DNA of 64,000 nt from Soonwooa sp023440705 (GTDB lineage: Bacteria > Bacteroidota > Bacteroidia > Flavobacteriales > Weeksellaceae), in the NCBI GenBank assembly GCA_023440705.1, contig JAEXRP010000100.1, positions 62,001-126,000 on the forward strand, in the 5' to 3' direction. Position 1 is the first letter of the stretch; every line of letters starts with the position of its first letter. Made by a program: the position numbers and the translations under genes. Below, piece after piece: positions 60,702-64,000 of the stretch. The notes under the pieces are model-generated. The model was given only the letters and a program-made list of their open reading frames with translations. It was not told the origin of the DNA and ran no database searches.

Positions 60702-61322
60702 TTAAGAATTTTCTTGAATTCTAATATTAATATCAAGCGCATCAATATTTTGTTTCAAAAACTCTACTTCAGATGGATAAGTTGAATGGTAGGTAATTTT
60801 ATCAATACGTTGATTGTCATTGAAAAAACTTACATAACATCGACTACCAAATCTTCCTAAATTCACATTTTTTATTCTAATCTCGGAAATGTGATCTGCA
60901 GGAATAATTACTTTTTTGAAATTTTTAATTAAGATTAAACCTTTTTGCGAAATTAAATACATCGGAATGTGGGCAAATGCACGATAAGAAAAATTAGCAA
61001 ACTGCTCGTACAAAGTAAAATAATCATCATCAAGATCGTCAAGCTCTTTAATAAAAAGATTAAATCGATTATAAATCAACAATGAAACGCCGCCCAAAGG
61101 CAGAATCAAAATTAACTCTAAATAAAAAATCGTTGGCGAAATATAGGAGATAAAGCTTTCTGAAACATTCCTGTCACTGTATGCGCCGTAAAACATATAA
61201 AGGAAAAATCCAATGATGCCAACATTAACTAAAGCCAAAAACAAAATTGTTATTAACCTTAGTTTTTTAAGATTTTTAATTTCTTTGGTTTTAAATTCTT
61301 CTGAAGTAATGTGTATTTTCAT
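60702..61322 (-). CDS. Hypothetical two-TM protein, first of the array
   Basis: A 206-residue protein with two transmembrane helices (about 24-48 and 65-85) and a C-terminal cytoplasmic domain with PH-like, beta-rich text (MYLISQKGLILIKNFKKVII then ISEIRIKNVNLGRFGSRCYV), reminiscent of YcxB/PH-like membrane proteins. It is first of eight minus-strand genes running to 57138. No confirmed family. Confidence 0.72.
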   Translation of the reverse strand: MKIHITSEEFKTKEIKNLKKLRLITILFLALVNVGIIGFFLYMFYGAYSDRNVSESFISYISPTIFYLELILILPLGGVSLLIYNRFNLFIKELDDLDDDYFTLYEQFANFSYRAFAHIPMYLISQKGLILIKNFKKVIIPADHISEIRIKNVNLGRFGSRCYVSFFNDNQRIDKITYHSTYPSEVEFLKQNIDALDINIRIQENS

Positions 61323-61447
61323 TATTTTAAATCAATAATTTTTGCTTTTAAATAAGAAAAATACTGATTTTTTATTTCCAAAAGAATATTATTAATCATA
61401 ATTCTAAAATTTGTAATTTCCTTTTCTACAAAACACCAATATTTTTG

Positions 61448-62170
61448 ATGATGAAAAAAATGCGGATTCTATTTTTCTTGTGTGTAATTCCGATGTCGAT
61501 TTTTGGTCAAAAAAACCTAGAATCATCTTTGATTTCGAGCCTTTTAAATTATGAACAAAGCTTAAGAAATTATAGTGACAACGATAAGGAAGAAAAAAAA
61601 GCGCTACAAATTTTCACTTCAGATTTTGAAAAAGCCGTCACAACTGGCGAGATAGAAAAATACGATAACTTCAAACAGAATATTGACACGTTAAACTACA
61701 AATTAACTTCATATATTTCTGAAAATAAAGACATTAAACTTTATAATCTAAGTAACACATCTATGTATCATTGGAATTATTTAGTGAAAAATAATAGAAT
61801 AATTTTAAAAGAAAACGCATACCATCAATATTTTACGGAAGTCCACAACCTCTCACCAACGGAGTTTTTAATCATTAAACAAATGGACGAATTGGTATTT
61901 TCTTGCAATTATGCTTCTGTATATCAATTGAAGTCCGGAAAATATATTTTGAAATCGGCTTTCAATAAAAAGAAAAAATTGAGCATTTGTAATTTCACAC
62001 ATATAGAAACACCAACCGACCACAAAGACATTCCGACAAAAAAGCTTCAATTTGATGCTTCTAAAAAGAAGATTTTCTTTGATGATCCCAACAATAAAAA
62101 AACCTCAGCAGTTTATAAAAATGGAAATTTCAACATTGAAAATTATGATGAAAGAAAGCTTTATGAATGA
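61448..62170 (+). CDS. Hypothetical exported protein
   Basis: A 240-residue protein with a signal peptide (MMKKMRILFFLCVIPMSIFG, cleavage before QKN). Two adjacent ATGs (61448, 61451) could start it. A TATTTTTG ends one base before the start, too close to be its own promoter unless the transcript is leaderless. The domain is Lys/Asn-rich and unrecognised. Divergent from the minus-strand array by 125 bases. Confidence 0.72.
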   Translation: MMKKMRILFFLCVIPMSIFGQKNLESSLISSLLNYEQSLRNYSDNDKEEKKALQIFTSDFEKAVTTGEIEKYDNFKQNIDTLNYKLTSYISENKDIKLYNLSNTSMYHWNYLVKNNRIILKENAYHQYFTEVHNLSPTEFLIIKQMDELVFSCNYASVYQLKSGKYILKSAFNKKKKLSICNFTHIETPTDHKDIPTKKLQFDASKKKIFFDDPNNKKTSAVYKNGNFNIENYDERKLYE

Positions 62171-62189
62171 TTATATTTAAATTTTAAAA

Positions 62190-62723
62190 ATGAAAAAAAC
62201 TCTATATTTTTTAATAATAATTTTAGGCTTACAAATAACTAATGCTCAAATAATTAACCAAAATATTGGCGAAAAAATCAAGGGTCATTTCACCAATAAA
62301 AAAGTGCATGAAAGTCTCTTTATAAAACAAACTAAAAAAGGACACGGAAATCCTGTTGAAGACGGCGTTCCTGACGAATATACTTTGCTATCCGATTCGA
62401 AAACTATTAAAGCTTTAAAAATAGGTTGTTGTGAAGCAACTTTAATAAATGAAGGCGACCTAAATGGCGATGGATTGGACGAAATATCTGTTGTACAAGC
62501 ACCAATGAATGGCTGCACTTACACTTTTAGTACTTTCACCAATGTTAATGGGACTTGGAAGAAACTTTTCGCGCCTTTCTTGTTTTCAAATGGATGCGAA
62601 CCAATTAATAACAAAGATTTGCTCAACAAAGTCTTTGTTGAAAAAGGAATTATTTACAGTTTGCAAATTGATCCAAATGATGAAAACATGAAACTGAAAA
62701 AAGTAAAAAAGAAGAAAAACTAG
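62190..62723 (+). CDS. Hypothetical exported protein with DxDxDG-like loop
   Basis: A 177-residue exported protein with signal peptide MKKTLYFLIIILGLQITNAQ. The segment EGDLNGDGLDEISVVQAP contains an EF-hand-like/FG-GAP-type calcium loop, and two Cys pairs (GCC, GCTYTF and NGCEP) may form disulfides. Twenty bases after the previous gene, one base before the next, so likely an operon. No family assigned. Confidence 0.75.
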   Translation: MKKTLYFLIIILGLQITNAQIINQNIGEKIKGHFTNKKVHESLFIKQTKKGHGNPVEDGVPDEYTLLSDSKTIKALKIGCCEATLINEGDLNGDGLDEISVVQAPMNGCTYTFSTFTNVNGTWKKLFAPFLFSNGCEPINNKDLLNKVFVEKGIIYSLQIDPNDENMKLKKVKKKKN

Positions 62724-62724
62724 T

Positions 62725-63108
62725 ATGAAATTAACATTCAAATTTAAAAACCTCATCATTGCGGTTATTATTTTCGTTATCGAGTTTTTAATTGCGACAA
62801 CTTTTAAAGATATCGTCTTCGTAAGATCTTATCTAGGCGATGTTCTTGTCGTGATGTTGATGTATTATTTTGTGAAAGCTTTTGTAGAAGTTGACAATAC
62901 TAAATTGATTATTGCGCTTTTAATTTTTTCTTGCGTTATTGAGTTTTTGCAATACTTTCATTTTGCAGAGGTTATCGGTTTTAAAGACAATAAAATCGCG
63001 ATGATTGTCCTCGGCAACTCCTTTAGTTGGATCGATATTCTGTGTTATTTGGCTGGTGGATTAATATTGTATTTAATTGAAGTTTTAGCAAAATCAAAAT
63101 CCCGTTAG
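62725..63108 (+). CDS. DUF2809 domain membrane protein
   Basis: A 127-residue membrane protein with about four hydrophobic helices. The pattern MKLTFKFKNLIIAVIIFVIE, SYLGDVLVVMLMYYFVKAF and SFSWIDILCYLAGGLILYL matches DUF2809 (YjgA-like) proteins of unknown role. It starts one base after the preceding stop and is followed one base later by the next membrane gene. Confidence 0.82.
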   Translation: MKLTFKFKNLIIAVIIFVIEFLIATTFKDIVFVRSYLGDVLVVMLMYYFVKAFVEVDNTKLIIALLIFSCVIEFLQYFHFAEVIGFKDNKIAMIVLGNSFSWIDILCYLAGGLILYLIEVLAKSKSR

Positions 63109-63109
63109 T

Positions 63110-64000
63110 ATGGCAGGAATTTTAGTTTTAGCAATAATTATTCTGGCCGTTGTTATTTTCTTTTTTTCAACAATTGAAATAAAAGGGAAAAGAATTTCGG
63201 TTGGCAGCATCACATTTTTATCGGGCTACTTTCTGTCTTTAGTCGTCTTTGCATTTGGTTTGATGACGCATGCTGAAGATTTTAATATTGCTATTGATCC
63301 TATTGATTCTTGCTACATTCCGTTCGGGGGAAAACATATTTTTAGTTTGCTTTTTTACTTTATCATTTTTAATATTTCCGCATTTCTTATTTGGAAAAAG
63401 GGACGAAATCTTCCACCATTAACTTTAGTTTTAAGCTTAATATTTTTAATGATTGGTGCGATTATTAGCTTTGCTGTTTTAATACAAATCGGATCACACA
63501 ATACGGAAAGCCTTGGTTCTTATAAAGGAGATGATGCTAGCTTTTTTTTCCTTTGGATGCCATTATTTAGCTTGTTTATTGCGATTTATTTATGGATTAA
63601 AATTCTAAATGAAGAAAAAAACATCTCGCAAAACCGAACTTTCAAAAACAAATTTCTCAACAATTGCAATCGGTTTTTATATCAAAAATATGATGTTACA
63701 ATTTGGGCTTGGATTTTTCTACTTCCAGTATTTATCGTACTTACACTAATTTTGATGTTGTTCGGACAAGATTATAACTCGTTAATTAAAGTTTTTACAG
63801 ACACCACAACTTGGACGTTTTCGCAAAAAACGCACCCTCCAATTTTGGATCACACAGGACATTATCTGTGCACGGTTGCGGCAAAAGGAAATCCAAATCT
63901 GGTGAAACCTTTGTACATCGGTAAGCGACGTTCTCGACCAATTATTGTCAATCGTCAGTTGCAAATTGCTAATGCTTTCGAAGAAATGTTGCAAGATTTT
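63110..64000 (+). CDS. DUF6688-like membrane protein, cut off by window edge
   Basis: Open frame from ATG 63110 to the window end, 297 codons visible. About six hydrophobic segments occupy residues 1-230; a cytoplasmic C-terminal part has HPPILDHTGHYLCTVAAKG, NLVKPLYIGKRRSRPIIVNR and LQIANAFEEMLQDF, a pattern I associate with DUF6688. The C-terminus lies beyond the window. One base after the DUF2809 gene, so cotranscribed. Function unknown. Confidence 0.6.
   Translation, partial: MAGILVLAIIILAVVIFFFSTIEIKGKRISVGSITFLSGYFLSLVVFAFGLMTHAEDFNIAIDPIDSCYIPFGGKHIFSLLFYFIIFNISAFLIWKKGRNLPPLTLVLSLIFLMIGAIISFAVLIQIGSHNTESLGSYKGDDASFFFLWMPLFSLFIAIYLWIKILNEEKNISQNRTFKNKFLNNCNRFLYQKYDVTIWAWIFLLPVFIVLTLILMLFGQDYNSLIKVFTDTTTWTFSQKTHPPILDHTGHYLCTVAAKGNPNLVKPLYIGKRRSRPIIVNRQLQIANAFEEMLQDF

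Noticed and set aside
61440..61447. TATTTTTG as promoter of the exported protein at 61448
   Set aside because: It ends at the start codon; a start site would fall inside the coding region, and no -33 TTG is at the right distance.

Overview
This window looks like a chromosomal segment from an AT-rich member of the Bacteroidota, class Flavobacteriia, most likely the Chryseobacterium/Weeksellaceae group. The evidence is a SusC/RagA-like TonB-dependent receptor paired with a DUF5689 lipoprotein, the gene order bamD-omega-coaBC-DUF4835-recN, a Flavobacteriia-style dcw cluster without murF or ddl, lipoprotein signals ending in ...SC, a zinc-ribbon-less AccD, and promoter-like TTG-N(17-23)-TAnnTTTG motifs. 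No rRNA, tRNA, prophage, insertion sequence or CRISPR array was found. The species call is inference.

Layout. 1-8.3 kb: 3'-truncated lepA (minus), a Mn-type superoxide dismutase, then a secreted endonuclease/exonuclease/phosphatase protein divergent from a TonB receptor and DUF5689 lipoprotein. 8.3-16.8 kb: housekeeping genes (DUF4126, rnpA, tcdA, tatD; a TetR regulator; bamD, rpoZ, coaBC, DUF4835, recN). 17.3-35.2 kb: bacilliredoxin and yqeY, then a minus-strand dcw division/cell-wall cluster transcribed mraZ-rsmH-ftsL-ftsI-murE-(four-helix-bundle gene)-mraY-murD-ftsW-(tandem hairpin repeats)-murG-murC-ftsQ-ftsA-ftsZ-yqeY. Three 10-bp direct repeats that look like MraZ boxes lie just upstream of mraZ. 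35.4-53.9 kb: more core genes (alpha/beta hydrolase, engB, GNAT, a TPR sensor kinase with response regulator, SprT-like, manC, yifB, SpmA/B fusion, accD, fbaA, nadK, CBS, TrmH-like, bestrophin, mutS). 53.9-64 kb: an accessory-looking block of small lipoproteins, exported and membrane proteins of unknown function, including an exported ankyrin protein and, at the right edge, a DUF2809/DUF6688-like pair running off the window.

How genes work together. The dcw cluster makes lipid II precursors (MurC, D, E, MraY, MurG), crosslinks septal wall (FtsW, FtsI) and builds the divisome (FtsL, Q, A, Z). AccD, NadK, CoaBC and FbaA are central metabolism. BamD assembles the outer-membrane proteins on which the TonB receptor depends.

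Unusual structure. A GC-rich ~106-bp repeat with a covarying hairpin occurs three times at transcription-unit boundaries. A triplicated double-hairpin unit sits between ftsW and murG. A four-helix-bundle (23S rRNA intervening-sequence family) gene sits inside the dcw operon, bounded by 25-bp imperfect inverted repeats that fill the spacers. A good promoter plus intrinsic terminator near 49.65-49.73 kb predicts a small non-coding RNA. Several minus-operon spacers are long imperfect inverted repeats built from simple word-like sequence. The best candidate for an undescribed system is the eight-gene minus-strand array at 57.1-61.3 kb, but no function can be assigned from sequence alone.
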